From the NCBI GenBank assembly GCA_017440045.1, contig JAFSIA010000047.1, positions 1 to 64,000 of the forward strand: a DNA stretch of 64,000 bases, written 5' to 3'. Position numbers and translations under genes: made by a program. The notes under the pieces are model-generated. The model worked only from the letters and a program-made list of their open reading frames with translations, made no database searches and was not told the origin of the DNA. Position 1 is the first letter of the stretch. Each line of letters opens with the position of its first letter. Shown here piece after piece: positions 45,228-54,787 of the stretch. The stretch is from Lachnospiraceae bacterium (GTDB lineage Bacteria; Bacillota; Clostridia; Lachnospirales; Lachnospiraceae).

Positions 45228-48200
45228 ATGATGAGAGAAATCACAAAACAGATAAAGAAGCATTGGAAGGTATTAACAGCATTAGCTGTTATATTAACAG
45301 TATCAATTGTTGGTATGACAATACTTTTTGCTGACGAGATTGTTGTAACAATGGAAATGTCAGAAGAAAAAACAACATGGCTTTTAAATGATGAGGAGCC
45401 AACCTTTACAGTTGCATTAGCTTCTTCTCCGGAGGATAAAGAGATTGTGTCTACAAATATTAGATGGACAACCTCTGATGATGAAGTAGCGGCTACATCA
45501 GAGGTATCCGGTTCTAATGGTGCTGAAGTTAAGCTTGTGTTTATCGGTGCTGGTACAACTAGAATTTCTTGTGAATATACAGTGACTTTTGCAGATGGAA
45601 CATCAGCAAATAAGGTGTTAACACGTGATATTACTATTAAATTGGAAGCGCAGTCTTCTACGTTTAATGTAATGAACGTTGGAGATATAGCAAGATTATA
45701 TACAAACTATTGTACTAATGGTGATGCTACAAGTCTTAGTTGGATTTCGTCAAATGAGAATGTTGCAAAGATTGTACCAATCAATGATGTAATTGGCAGT
45801 TGTATAGGTGGTGTAGAAGCAGTTGGAGCAGGACAGGCAGATATTACAGCTATGACACCTGATGGACAGTCAGTAAAATTCACAGTTTTAGTTAAAGCGA
45901 AATTTGGTAATACAACTCAGGTAGAGGTTGGTCCAAGTGAATATGTAAGTGTATTTGAAAAAGGTCAGGTAAATGCTTCAGACCCTACACTTCTTACATG
46001 GGGTGAGGAAGATGAATCAAATACTTATGTTACAATAGACAAGATGGGTCGTGTAATAGGTAATATGGCTGGTATTACAAGAGTATTTATGTATACAGCA
46101 TATGATTATATGTCTCTTACAAATTCTGATTATGCCGGTATTGAGGGCATAGCGCAGGATGAGGAAGCGTTAGCCAAGGAATTTGGTCAGTATATTAATG
46201 TAAAAATTCTTTTTGGTATATATGGTGGTGACAGAGTATTGTCTGTAGGCGATACAGTACCTTTAAAGGTTAATGTTACAGATAGTTTACAGTCATCTGT
46301 TAACTGGTATTCATCAAATACAGCAGTAGTTACAGTGGATTCCAACGGAAATCTTAAAGCTGTATCATCAGGTAAAGCAACTATTACAGCTCAGATTATT
46401 GGTAATAAGCTTTATGAAACAGATACAGAGACAATTCATACAGCTACAATCAATGTATCAGTTGTTGACAATTTTATGTTAAGTGAGACAGAGCATACAT
46501 TAAATAGAGGTGAAAGCTTTACATTAAAAGCAATTCCTACTGATACAAGTGAAGGAACAAAGATTATATGGAAATCAAGTAATGATAATATAGCATCTGT
46601 TGTTTACAATGAAGATGACAAGTATACTGTAACTGTTAACGCAGGTCCTAACACAGGAACAGCAGTTATTACAGGTATTCAGATATCAGCAGATGGTACC
46701 GAGAAATCAGCAACATGTACAGTTCTTGTTAAAGAACCTGTAAGTGGTGTTGAAATCGAGCCAAAGGAAGTAGAAATTACAGTTGGCAGTGAATATCAGT
46801 TGACACTTATTTTCAATAACGATACAGGAACAATACCAGACAACCTTGAAGTTAAATGGGTTTCATCTGATGAGAATATTGCAACAGTAGAAAAGTCTAC
46901 AGCAGTTAACGGTCTTGTTAAGGCACATAAGGGTGGAGATGTTGTTATTTCGGCAATTACTGTTGATGGTATTGTTGTAGCTGCTTGTAAGGTTCACGTA
47001 AGAGTTCCTGTTACAGGCATTGAGCTTACAAAGGATAGAGTTGACTGCAGTATGTCTCTTGGAACATACCAGTTATCATATACAATCTCACCAGAGGGTG
47101 AAGGTGTAAATACAGCAGTTACATGGGAGTCTTCAAACCCAGACGTAGCAACAGTAGATAAGAATGGTTTAGTTACATTTATTAAGCCTGGTAAGGCAAC
47201 AATTATCTGTCAGACAGTTGATACAGGTGTTGATGGACTTAACCTTATTGATACATGTGAGTTCTATATTAATCAGCCGGTTACAGAGGTAACACTTGAT
47301 TATAATGAGCAGACATTAAAGATTGGTGACACATTTAGACTTACAGCCCTTGTAACACCAGAAGATGCAACAAATAAGACACTTATTTGGAAGTCATCAG
47401 ACCCTACTGTAGCAACAGTAGATGAAACAGGAAATGTTACAGCAGTTGGAAGCGGTAGTGCGACAATTATCTGTCAGTCAGAGGATAGTGGTGTATTTGA
47501 TTACTGTAATATTTCTGTATATCAGCCAGTTACCGGTATTATAATTAATACAGAGGAAATGACAGTAAGAAAGGGCACAGTATTCTGGCTTAACGCAGTA
47601 GTACAACCAGATGATGCTTGGAACAAGACAGTTGTTTGGTCTACATCAGATAGTAATATTGCGACAGTTGACCAGACAGGTATGGTTACAGCAATTGGAC
47701 CAGGTGAGTGTGTTATTACAGCAACAAGTGCCGATTCTGCGGTGGTTGCAAAGTGTACTGTCATTGTTACAGAGCCAGTAGATGGTATTTCTCTTAACTA
47801 TACAGATGCTACAATTTATACAGGTGAAAAGTTGGTTATCATACCTACAATTACACCATTAGATGCAGATAATAAAGCTGTTACATATATGTCAAGTGAC
47901 CCATCAGTTGCATCAGTAGATGCAAATGGCGTTGTTACTGGTATATCCGGCGGTTCTACAATCATCCTTGTAACAACAGTAGAGAGAGGACTTGTAGCAA
48001 GCTGTAAGGTTACAGTGTATGAATTTGTAACTAGTGTTGAAATTGAGGATAAAAATCCTTACATCAATAAAGGCGTAACAAGAAGACTTAAGGCTATAGT
48101 TAAGCCTGATACAGCAACAAATACTGGTGTTATATGGTCTTCAAGTAAGCCAAATATAATTTCTGTTGATGAAAAGGGAAATATTACAGCAAAGGATTAT

Positions 48201-48998
48201 GGTTCAGCAGTTATTACAGCTACAGCAGCAGATGGAAGTGGTGTGTACGATATGTATACAGTCACATCAGTAAAGCCGGTAGATAAGATTACGGTTGATC
48301 CATCGTCAGTAACTATTTTAGAGGGACAGTCAGTTACTATTACGGCAACAATCACACCAAGTGATGCAACATTTACAGAGGTGGATTGGACAACATCAGA
48401 TGAAACTATTGCCACAGTTGACTTTAATGGAACGATTACAGCCATAAAGACAGGTATATGTTATGTATATGCTACATCGACAGATGGTAATCAGATACAA
48501 GGCAGAGTAAAGGTAACGGTTAAACCATCTATTCCGGCTACATCAGTAGTTCTAAACATGTCAGAGATGGTTCTTTTACCAGGACAGACAGAGGCGGCTA
48601 ATGCCAGACTTAAGCCAACCAGATCAACAGATAAGGTAACATGGATAACAGGAGATCCTTGTGTAGCAACTGTTGATTCTAACGGAGTTGTTAAAGCTAT
48701 CGGACAGGGACAAACGGAAATCTACTGTGTTGCTGACTCAGGTGTTGAGGCATCATTTACAGTTATAGTGCCAGCTCTTAATGCAACAATGATAACAGTT
48801 GAGCAGTATGACACATATGTACTTGATGTATTTGGTGCAACAGAGAATATTAAGTGGTATACAAATAACAGAAGAATTGCAACTGTAGATGCAAATGGTA
48901 ACGTTATTGGACGCTCAGTGGGAACAACAACTATCACTGCGAAGGTTAATGGTAAGGTGCTTTACTGTAGAGTTACAGTAACTAAGATTAAAAAATAG
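45228..48998 (+). CDS. Large surface protein of tandem Big_2 (bacterial Ig-like) domains
   Basis: A 1256-residue exported protein. A Lys-rich start and hydrophobic segment at about residues 15-35 serve as signal or anchor. The rest is a string of roughly ten clear and up to fourteen Big_2-like Ig domains of 80-90 residues, each with the pattern W-x-SS-D-x-x-(I/V)-ATVD-x-x-G-x-(V/I)-TA near its end. No LPxTG motif, choline-binding repeat or SLH domain is seen, so retention at the surface may rest on an uncleaved N-terminal helix. The likely role is adhesin or stalk. A SigD promoter upstream ties it to motility genes. Start ATG 45228 or 45231. Confidence 0.92.
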   Translation: MMREITKQIKKHWKVLTALAVILTVSIVGMTILFADEIVVTMEMSEEKTTWLLNDEEPTFTVALASSPEDKEIVSTNIRWTTSDDEVAATSEVSGSNGAEVKLVFIGAGTTRISCEYTVTFADGTSANKVLTRDITIKLEAQSSTFNVMNVGDIARLYTNYCTNGDATSLSWISSNENVAKIVPINDVIGSCIGGVEAVGAGQADITAMTPDGQSVKFTVLVKAKFGNTTQVEVGPSEYVSVFEKGQVNASDPTLLTWGEEDESNTYVTIDKMGRVIGNMAGITRVFMYTAYDYMSLTNSDYAGIEGIAQDEEALAKEFGQYINVKILFGIYGGDRVLSVGDTVPLKVNVTDSLQSSVNWYSSNTAVVTVDSNGNLKAVSSGKATITAQIIGNKLYETDTETIHTATINVSVVDNFMLSETEHTLNRGESFTLKAIPTDTSEGTKIIWKSSNDNIASVVYNEDDKYTVTVNAGPNTGTAVITGIQISADGTEKSATCTVLVKEPVSGVEIEPKEVEITVGSEYQLTLIFNNDTGTIPDNLEVKWVSSDENIATVEKSTAVNGLVKAHKGGDVVISAITVDGIVVAACKVHVRVPVTGIELTKDRVDCSMSLGTYQLSYTISPEGEGVNTAVTWESSNPDVATVDKNGLVTFIKPGKATIICQTVDTGVDGLNLIDTCEFYINQPVTEVTLDYNEQTLKIGDTFRLTALVTPEDATNKTLIWKSSDPTVATVDETGNVTAVGSGSATIICQSEDSGVFDYCNISVYQPVTGIIINTEEMTVRKGTVFWLNAVVQPDDAWNKTVVWSTSDSNIATVDQTGMVTAIGPGECVITATSADSAVVAKCTVIVTEPVDGISLNYTDATIYTGEKLVIIPTITPLDADNKAVTYMSSDPSVASVDANGVVTGISGGSTIILVTTVERGLVASCKVTVYEFVTSVEIEDKNPYINKGVTRRLKAIVKPDTATNTGVIWSSSKPNIISVDEKGNITAKDYGSAVITATAADGSGVYDMYTVTSVKPVDKITVDPSSVTILEGQSVTITATITPSDATFTEVDWTTSDETIATVDFNGTITAIKTGICYVYATSTDGNQIQGRVKVTVKPSIPATSVVLNMSEMVLLPGQTEAANARLKPTRSTDKVTWITGDPCVATVDSNGVVKAIGQGQTEIYCVADSGVEASFTVIVPALNATMITVEQYDTYVLDVFGATENIKWYTNNRRIATVDANGNVIGRSVGTTTITAKVNGKVLYCRVTVTKIKK

Positions 48999-49045
48999 TG
49001 ACCAATGAAAAAAAAGGTTGCTATTCAAGGGTAATATGAGATAGA

Positions 49046-49084
49046 ATATAGTCTGAGGTCATTTTGACTTCAGACTATATTTTT
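49046..49084 (+). terminator. Terminator of the Big_2 protein gene
   Basis: A 15-base-pair stem joins 49046-49060 to 49066-49080 (one G-U pair), followed by TTTTGATTTT. Confidence 0.9.
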
Positions 49085-49131
49085 GATTTTAGTTATCTAA
49101 AATTAAGAGAAACAGGAAGGGAAAGTTTATT

Positions 49132-50769
49132 ATGATATGCAGTAAGTGCGGTGCTGAGTGTAACGACAATCAGGCATTTTGTTTGAAGTGTGGAAATCCA
49201 ATGCAGCTTATGGCAGATTTCAATTTGATTGAAAAGGAACTTGCAAGTAGCATTGATGAGTTTATGAATGAAATGGAGTCGGAGGAGACAGATATTCCTG
49301 AAGAAACAGATGAAATGAAGACCATTGATGTTCCTTTAGATGAAATTAATATGGGACTTAAGGTTATGGACATAAACAGAGAAAAATCATCAAGTCTTGA
49401 CATAGATGACGAATTTGATCAGGATATGGATGATTTTGAAGATTTAGATGAAGATATAACTCCTGTATATGTTCCTAAGAAAAATGATAAAAAACAAAAA
49501 AATAAAAAGAAATCAAAAAAGGGTCTTTATATTGGTATAAGTATAGCAGTAGTTCTAGTTGCTATTATTGCACTTTTTGTTATTCTTTTTACAGGTGATG
49601 ATGAGGATAACAAAGAGAATATAACAAAGGATTTTGCATATTATTATGAAAATGCAGAGACAGCATTAAATAAAAATGATGCAGACACAGCTCTTGATAA
49701 TGCTTTAAGTGCAGTTGAAAATGCAAAAAATGATGCAGATAAGATAAAGGCAAGAAAGCTTGTGAAGTCTGTATACGAGAAGCAGAATTATTCAGGTGAA
49801 TATTATATTAAAAATCTTGAAGAGCTTTACTATCTTGGAGAGAGTGATGATGATACACTTTCGGTTCTTGTTGCATATTATGTAGAACAAGGTGATACTG
49901 ACGCACTTGTGGGTATATATAGAGCTGTAGATGAGGAAACTATAAGTATTCTTATGGGTGAAAGAGCAGTTGCAAAGCCAGAAGCAAGCGCTATATCAGG
50001 ACAATATAATAATTTTATAAATGTTGAGCTTACAGCAGAAAATGGTTGTTCAATTTACTATTTTTTAGAAGATAACGGAACAAAAGGTGCTGTTACAGAG
50101 TATTTTGGAATCATTGATATATTAAAGCCTGGAAAATATGTACTTAGTGCTTATGCAGTAGATGAGAATGGCATACCAAGCTATGAAGTTTCTTATAATT
50201 ATGAGGTTATTGAAGGCGAAGCTGAAGGACCTGTTGTATCGCCTGCTGCTGGAACATATAATAAGCCAACAGAAATCACAATTCAGGTTCCAGAGGGCTC
50301 AAAGGCTTATTACACATATGATGGAAGCACTCCAACAAAAGAATCTACAGAGTATACAGAGCCTGTAGAGATGCTTAGAGATGTGAATACTTTTAAAGCA
50401 ATACTTGTCGATAAGTATGGTAATGTATCAGAGGTTACATCATTACAGTACAACTTAAATATTGAGAGACAGGAAACACTTGCCAGTGGAAAAGATAAAG
50501 TATGGCAATATTATTATAATAACGGTATAATTGATGCAGAGGGCAATCAGGCAGATGGCTCGGTGATTTCAGTAACATATTATAATGCGGTAAATATTGG
50601 TAATGACGAATATTATATTTACCAGGTAATCGCAACATCCTTAGATGGAACAACTACAACAGGTGGAACATACTGTGCAGTTAATACATTTGATGGAACT
50701 GTATATGTGGGAATAACAGAAGCTAATGGCGAATTTATAATACCGGAAGCAGAAACACCGGAAGAATAG
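49132..50769 (+). CDS. Zinc-ribbon membrane protein with chitobiase/beta-hexosaminidase C-terminal-like (CHB_HEX_C) domains
   Basis: A 545-residue protein. The N-terminus is a zinc ribbon with Cys3, Cys6, Cys17 and Cys20, followed by an acidic stretch, a Lys-rich stretch and one membrane segment near residues 130-152. The zinc ribbon should face the cytosol. Outside are a helical TPR-like region and two CHB_HEX_C-like beta domains, with PxAS-x-x-SGQY near residue 285 and SPAAGTYNKPTEI near 373, then a C-terminal domain with alternating polar and aromatic residues. This architecture is common in clostridia but its function is not known to me. It is probably monocistronic. Confidence 0.82.
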   Translation: MICSKCGAECNDNQAFCLKCGNPMQLMADFNLIEKELASSIDEFMNEMESEETDIPEETDEMKTIDVPLDEINMGLKVMDINREKSSSLDIDDEFDQDMDDFEDLDEDITPVYVPKKNDKKQKNKKKSKKGLYIGISIAVVLVAIIALFVILFTGDDEDNKENITKDFAYYYENAETALNKNDADTALDNALSAVENAKNDADKIKARKLVKSVYEKQNYSGEYYIKNLEELYYLGESDDDTLSVLVAYYVEQGDTDALVGIYRAVDEETISILMGERAVAKPEASAISGQYNNFINVELTAENGCSIYYFLEDNGTKGAVTEYFGIIDILKPGKYVLSAYAVDENGIPSYEVSYNYEVIEGEAEGPVVSPAAGTYNKPTEITIQVPEGSKAYYTYDGSTPTKESTEYTEPVEMLRDVNTFKAILVDKYGNVSEVTSLQYNLNIERQETLASGKDKVWQYYYNNGIIDAEGNQADGSVISVTYYNAVNIGNDEYYIYQVIATSLDGTTTTGGTYCAVNTFDGTVYVGITEANGEFIIPEAETPEE

Positions 50770-50770
50770 A

Positions 50771-50807
50771 AAAAAGTAGGAAGAAGGGTAACTTCTTCCT
50801 ACTTTTT
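50771..50807. terminator. Bidirectional terminator (16-bp stem)
   Basis: AAAAAGTAGGAAGAAG at 50771-50786 pairs perfectly with 50792-50807 around GGTAA. It serves the zinc-ribbon gene and the convergent minus-strand gene, whose stop codon ends at its edge. Confidence 0.92.
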
Positions 50808-51388
50808 TAATCAAATATTTCAGGATAAATTTCTTCTACTATAGTAGAAATATATGATGTATCTTCGATTTTAAAATTCTTTTTTATAATATTTCCGATA
50901 ACGTCACAGCGCTGCAGATATTTTAATTCGTCTGGAAGTTCATCAAATTCAACAAATTCGGTTTCTTCTTCCATATCATCATTATTTTCACTGTCATCAA
51001 TATTTTCCAGCTTAAGAGTGCCATTTGATAAATCTGTGCAAAATCTATCGATAGCTTCTGCAGATAAATTTTCCACAGCCCACGTAATAATTGTATCTGT
51101 CTGCGATTCTTCGTCTGATATCTGGCTTTTAATCTTCTTTGCAGAATTAAGTGTAATGAAGCCAATTATTAAGAAGAGAACAAATAAACCAATCATAGTG
51201 AAATAGAAGATAAAGCTTTTGTTTGCATTAAGTGATATTGGGAACATATCCATACAGTCCAAAATCATAACAATAAGACCAATTATTCCTACAATAATCA
51301 GACATGTTGCCGATGACTTAAGATCTGAATATTTATCTTTTGCTTTAACGAAAACACCTTCGTTCTTGTTTTCATTTTGATTACTCAT
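50807..51388 (-). CDS. Membrane protein of unknown function with two transmembrane segments (193 aa)
   Basis: A soluble, charged N-terminus of about 25 residues precedes two hydrophobic segments (about residues 27-47 and 60-82) in a hairpin; the remaining 110 residues are cytosolic, acidic in the middle and helical. No family is recognised. The ribosome site AAGGAAGG precedes the ATG, and a consensus minus-strand promoter lies at 51434-51462, so it is a single-gene unit. Confidence 0.78.
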   Translation of the reverse strand: MSNQNENKNEGVFVKAKDKYSDLKSSATCLIIVGIIGLIVMILDCMDMFPISLNANKSFIFYFTMIGLFVLFLIIGFITLNSAKKIKSQISDEESQTDTIITWAVENLSAEAIDRFCTDLSNGTLKLENIDDSENNDDMEEETEFVEFDELPDELKYLQRCDVIGNIIKKNFKIEDTSYISTIVEEIYPEIFD

Positions 51389-51433
51389 AGTAGAACCTTC
51401 CTTTACATATATATTATAAATTTTTCTTATGAG

Positions 51434-51462
51434 ATTATATAATATTCGGTCTAATTGTACAA
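51434..51462 (-). promoter_or_regulatory. Sigma-A promoter of the two-segment membrane protein gene
   Basis: Read on the minus strand, TTGTAC (51462-51457) and TATAAT (51439-51434) have 17-base spacing. Confidence 0.7.
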
Positions 51463-51561
51463 GCTAATTAAGAGATATTTTTATGATGCGAAAACAGTAA
51501 ATATGTTATATAATATAAAGAGATTTAAACGGTGATTATAATAGAGGAAAGGTATAATGTA

Positions 51562-52755
51562 ATGATAAAAAGAGTAATATGGATAATATTAGATAGTGTA
51601 GGTATAGGTGAGCTTCCTGACGCAGGGAAATTTGGTGACATAGGTGCTAATACCTTAGGTAATATAGCAAAAAAACATGGTGGAATAAATGTGCCTAATA
51701 TGACTAAGCTGGGACTTGGAAATATTGATGGTGCAATAAATCTTCAAAATGTTGATACACCTATGGGAGCTTATGGCAAGTCAGGTGAATTATCTATGGG
51801 TAAGGATACAACTATAGGACATTGGGAGATGATTGGAATCTGGTCAAAACAGCCATTTCCGACTTATCCAAATGGCTTTCCGGAGAAAATTATTGACCAA
51901 TTTATTAAAGAGGGGAATATACCGGGTATACTTGGCAATAAGCCGGCATCTGGAACAGCTATCATTGAAGAATTGGGAGAGGAACATAAAAGAACAAAGA
52001 AGCCTATTGTATATACATCTGCAGACAGCGTTTTCCAGATTGCCTGCAATGAGGAAATTTATCCTGTAGAACAGCTCTATGATTTATGCAATGTTGCCAG
52101 AAATATATTAAAAGATGAGGATGGAGTTGCCAGAGTTATTGCAAGACCTTATATTGAATTGAAAGATGAATGTGGAAATGCTATCAAATATAAGAGAACC
52201 AGTAATAGAAGGGATTTTTCTCTTAAACCACCAACACCAAATCTTCTTACAAATTTGGTGGATGCAGGTGAAAATGTTATTGCAATCGGTAAGATTGAAG
52301 ATATTTTTGCAGGTGTAGGAATTACAGAAGCTATTCATACAAAAGATAATATGGATGGCGTTGACAAAACCTTAGAATATATGGAAAAGGTAGAGTCAGG
52401 TCTCATATTTACAAACCTTGTGGAATTTGATTCTACTTGGGGACATAGAAATGATTCAGAAGGCTATAAGGCTGGATTAGAAGCCTTTGATGTAAGATTG
52501 AAGGAAATTATGGATAAGCTTACAGATGAGGATATGCTTATTATAAATGCAGACCATGGCTGTGACCCAACTACAGAGGGAACGGACCATACAAGGGAAT
52601 ATATTCCAATTCTTATATATGGTAAGAGTATGAAGGAATGTGTAAATTTAGGCGTTCTGGATACTTTTGCAGACATTGGTCAGACTATTGCAGAAGCATT
52701 GGGATGTGAAAAAATATCTGTAGGAAAGTCATTCTACTCAAAAATTTTTAATTAA
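51562..52755 (+). CDS. deoB: Phosphopentomutase
   Basis: DeoB moves phosphate between C1 and C5 of ribose and deoxyribose in nucleoside salvage. It belongs to the alkaline-phosphatase superfamily and needs manganese. The 397-residue product has the opening DSVGIGELPDA, the KDTTIGHWEM segment with the phosphorylated Thr near residue 86, and the C-terminal metal ligands in NADHGCDPT and DHTRE near residues 330-345. ATG 51562 fits the AGGAAAGG site; the frame is open ten codons upstream. pdp follows by 16 bases, giving a salvage operon. Confidence 0.96.
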   Translation: MIKRVIWIILDSVGIGELPDAGKFGDIGANTLGNIAKKHGGINVPNMTKLGLGNIDGAINLQNVDTPMGAYGKSGELSMGKDTTIGHWEMIGIWSKQPFPTYPNGFPEKIIDQFIKEGNIPGILGNKPASGTAIIEELGEEHKRTKKPIVYTSADSVFQIACNEEIYPVEQLYDLCNVARNILKDEDGVARVIARPYIELKDECGNAIKYKRTSNRRDFSLKPPTPNLLTNLVDAGENVIAIGKIEDIFAGVGITEAIHTKDNMDGVDKTLEYMEKVESGLIFTNLVEFDSTWGHRNDSEGYKAGLEAFDVRLKEIMDKLTDEDMLIINADHGCDPTTEGTDHTREYIPILIYGKSMKECVNLGVLDTFADIGQTIAEALGCEKISVGKSFYSKIFN

Positions 52756-52771
52756 AAGGTGGGGATAGCCT

Positions 52772-54079
52772 ATGAGAATGTATGATGTAATCGAAAAAAA
52801 GAAGCGCGGTGGAAAGCTTACAAAAGATGAGATAGAATTTGTTATTGATGGATTTACAAATGGAGAAATACCAGACTATCAGATGTCGGCATTTCTTATG
52901 GCAGTTTGGTTCAATGGCATGGATAAGGAAGAGACATATGAATTAACTATGTCCATGGCAAATAGTGGAAACCGTCTTGATTTGGGGTTGATAAACGGTA
53001 TTAAAGTAGATAAGCATAGCACTGGTGGTGTAGGAGATAAAACTACACTTATAATAGGACCAATAGTGGCAGCGCTTGGTGTACCTGTGGCAAAAATGTC
53101 AGGTAGAGGACTTGGACACACAGGTGGTACTATTGATAAGCTTGAGAGTATTGAAGGATTTAATACATCCATATCTACAGAACATTTTATTAATCAGGTT
53201 AATGATTTGCATATTGCTATAGCCGGTCAGACAGCTAATTTAGCTCCGGCAGATAAGAAGATATATGCTTTAAGAGATGTAACAGCTACAGTTGATAATG
53301 TATCACTCATTGCATCAAGTATTATGAGTAAGAAGCTTGCATCGGGGGCAGATGCTATTGTTTTGGACGTTAAATGTGGTAACGGAGCTTTTATGAAGGA
53401 CCTTGAAAGTGCAAATAGTCTTGCTGAGGAAATGGTGTCTATAGGAAAGATGGCCGGAAAGAAAATGACAGCGATTATTACTGATATGAATGAACCACTT
53501 GGACGTTATGTAGGTAATTCATTAGAGATTTATGAAGCTGTTTTATGTCTTAAGGGTAATGGCGATAAAAAGCTTATGGAAGTATGTAATGTTCTTGCAT
53601 CATATATGCTTATATTTGCTGGTGTTGCAAAGGACGAGGCAGAAGCTGAGAAACTAATTAAAGAGACAATCGAGAGTGGTAAGGCTCTGGAAAAGCTGTG
53701 TCAGCTGGTGAAAGCTCAGGGGGGAGATGAAAAATACATAAAAAATGAAGGTATTCTCCCAAGAGCTCATAAAAAAATTGAATTTTTGGCGAAAAATGAC
53801 GGATTTGTGTCAAAAATGGATACAGAGCTGGTTGGAAAAGCTTGTCTGGCATTGGGCGGAGGAAGGCTTACAAAGGAAAGCACTATTGATTTATCAGTGG
53901 GAATCTATTTAAACAAAAAGACTGGAGAGGAAGTAAAGGCTGGTCAGGCTATTGCAACAATATATTCCTCTGATGAAAAGAAAGGTATTGATGCACTTGG
54001 CATATTGGAAAAAGCATACAGCTTTTCTTCTGATAAGCCGGTAGAGCAGATTTCTATGATAAAAAATATTGTATCATAA
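52772..54079 (+). CDS. pdp: Pyrimidine-nucleoside phosphorylase
   Basis: It splits thymidine, uridine or deoxyuridine with phosphate into base and (deoxy)ribose 1-phosphate, the substrate of DeoB. The 435-residue product has the phosphate-binding KHSTGGVGDKTTLI near residue 79 and the glycosyltransferase family motif MSGRGLGHTGGTIDKLE near 108, with the C-terminal alpha/beta domain. Sequence alone does not separate it fully from thymidine phosphorylase (deoA), but the length and Firmicutes context favour Pdp. Confidence 0.92.
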   Translation: MRMYDVIEKKKRGGKLTKDEIEFVIDGFTNGEIPDYQMSAFLMAVWFNGMDKEETYELTMSMANSGNRLDLGLINGIKVDKHSTGGVGDKTTLIIGPIVAALGVPVAKMSGRGLGHTGGTIDKLESIEGFNTSISTEHFINQVNDLHIAIAGQTANLAPADKKIYALRDVTATVDNVSLIASSIMSKKLASGADAIVLDVKCGNGAFMKDLESANSLAEEMVSIGKMAGKKMTAIITDMNEPLGRYVGNSLEIYEAVLCLKGNGDKKLMEVCNVLASYMLIFAGVAKDEAEAEKLIKETIESGKALEKLCQLVKAQGGDEKYIKNEGILPRAHKKIEFLAKNDGFVSKMDTELVGKACLALGGGRLTKESTIDLSVGIYLNKKTGEEVKAGQAIATIYSSDEKKGIDALGILEKAYSFSSDKPVEQISMIKNIVS

Positions 54080-54102
54080 TAAAATATGGTATTAAGTTTT
54101 GC

Positions 54103-54131
54103 TTGATTGTAAAAATCTTAAGGTATATAAT
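54103..54131 (+). promoter_or_regulatory. Sigma-A promoter of the histidine phosphatase/LtaS-like genes
   Basis: TTGATT at 54103-54108 and TATAAT at 54126-54131 with 17-base spacing, 28 bases before the gene. Confidence 0.7.
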
Positions 54132-54158
54132 CTATAGAGTTATGAATAGGAGAATAAT

Positions 54159-54767
54159 ATGGAATTATATATCGTTAGGCATGGAGAAACTCTTTGGAAT
54201 AAGGCAAGGAGACTTCAGGGAAATACAGATATACAATTGAATGAGTCTGGACGAAGCGTTGCTATTAAAACTGGTGAAGCCTTAAAAGAGACATATTTTG
54301 ATGTTATTTATTCAAGTCCTCTCTCTAGAGCATATGAAACAGCATGTCTTATAAGAGGACAAAGAAATATAGAGATAATTAAGGACGATAGATTGAAGGA
54401 ATTAAGCTTCGGAAATTTAGAAGGACAAAATATAGATGACATGTTGGCCGATGAAAATAGTTGCTTTAAGCATTTTTTTGATAAGCCACATTTGTATATG
54501 CCAGATGAAAACGGTGAAGCTTTAGAAGAACTATGTAAGCGTACGGCTGATTTTATGGAAGATGTGATTATGCCGAGAGCAGACAAGTTAAATAGAGTAA
54601 TGATAGTTGGTCATGGGGCTATGAATAAGAGTATTATGTGTTATATTAAAAAGCATGGTATCGATAGATTCTGGTCAGGTGGATTACAAAAGAATTGTAA
54701 TGTTATTATAGTTTGCTATAAAGATGGTCAATTTAAGGTAATTGAAGAAGAAAAAATATTTTATTAG
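54159..54767 (+). CDS. Histidine phosphatase family protein
   Basis: A 202-residue cytosolic enzyme of the phosphoglycerate-mutase superfamily. The phospho-accepting RHGETLWN (His8) and the second histidine in VGHGAMNKS near residue 149 are present, with SPLSRAYETA and ELSFGNLEGQ between them. Such proteins include alpha-ribazole phosphatases and broad sugar phosphatases; the substrate is not clear. It precedes the LtaS-like gene by 20 bases and probably shares its promoter. Confidence 0.92.
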   Translation: MELYIVRHGETLWNKARRLQGNTDIQLNESGRSVAIKTGEALKETYFDVIYSSPLSRAYETACLIRGQRNIEIIKDDRLKELSFGNLEGQNIDDMLADENSCFKHFFDKPHLYMPDENGEALEELCKRTADFMEDVIMPRADKLNRVMIVGHGAMNKSIMCYIKKHGIDRFWSGGLQKNCNVIIVCYKDGQFKVIEEEKIFY

Positions 54768-54787
54768 AGGTAAAAAGGTAAATATAA

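Noticed and set aside
51509..51514. TATAAT before deoB.
   Set aside because: The expected -35 position reads ATGCGA and no extended -10 is present, so I did not list it as a promoter.
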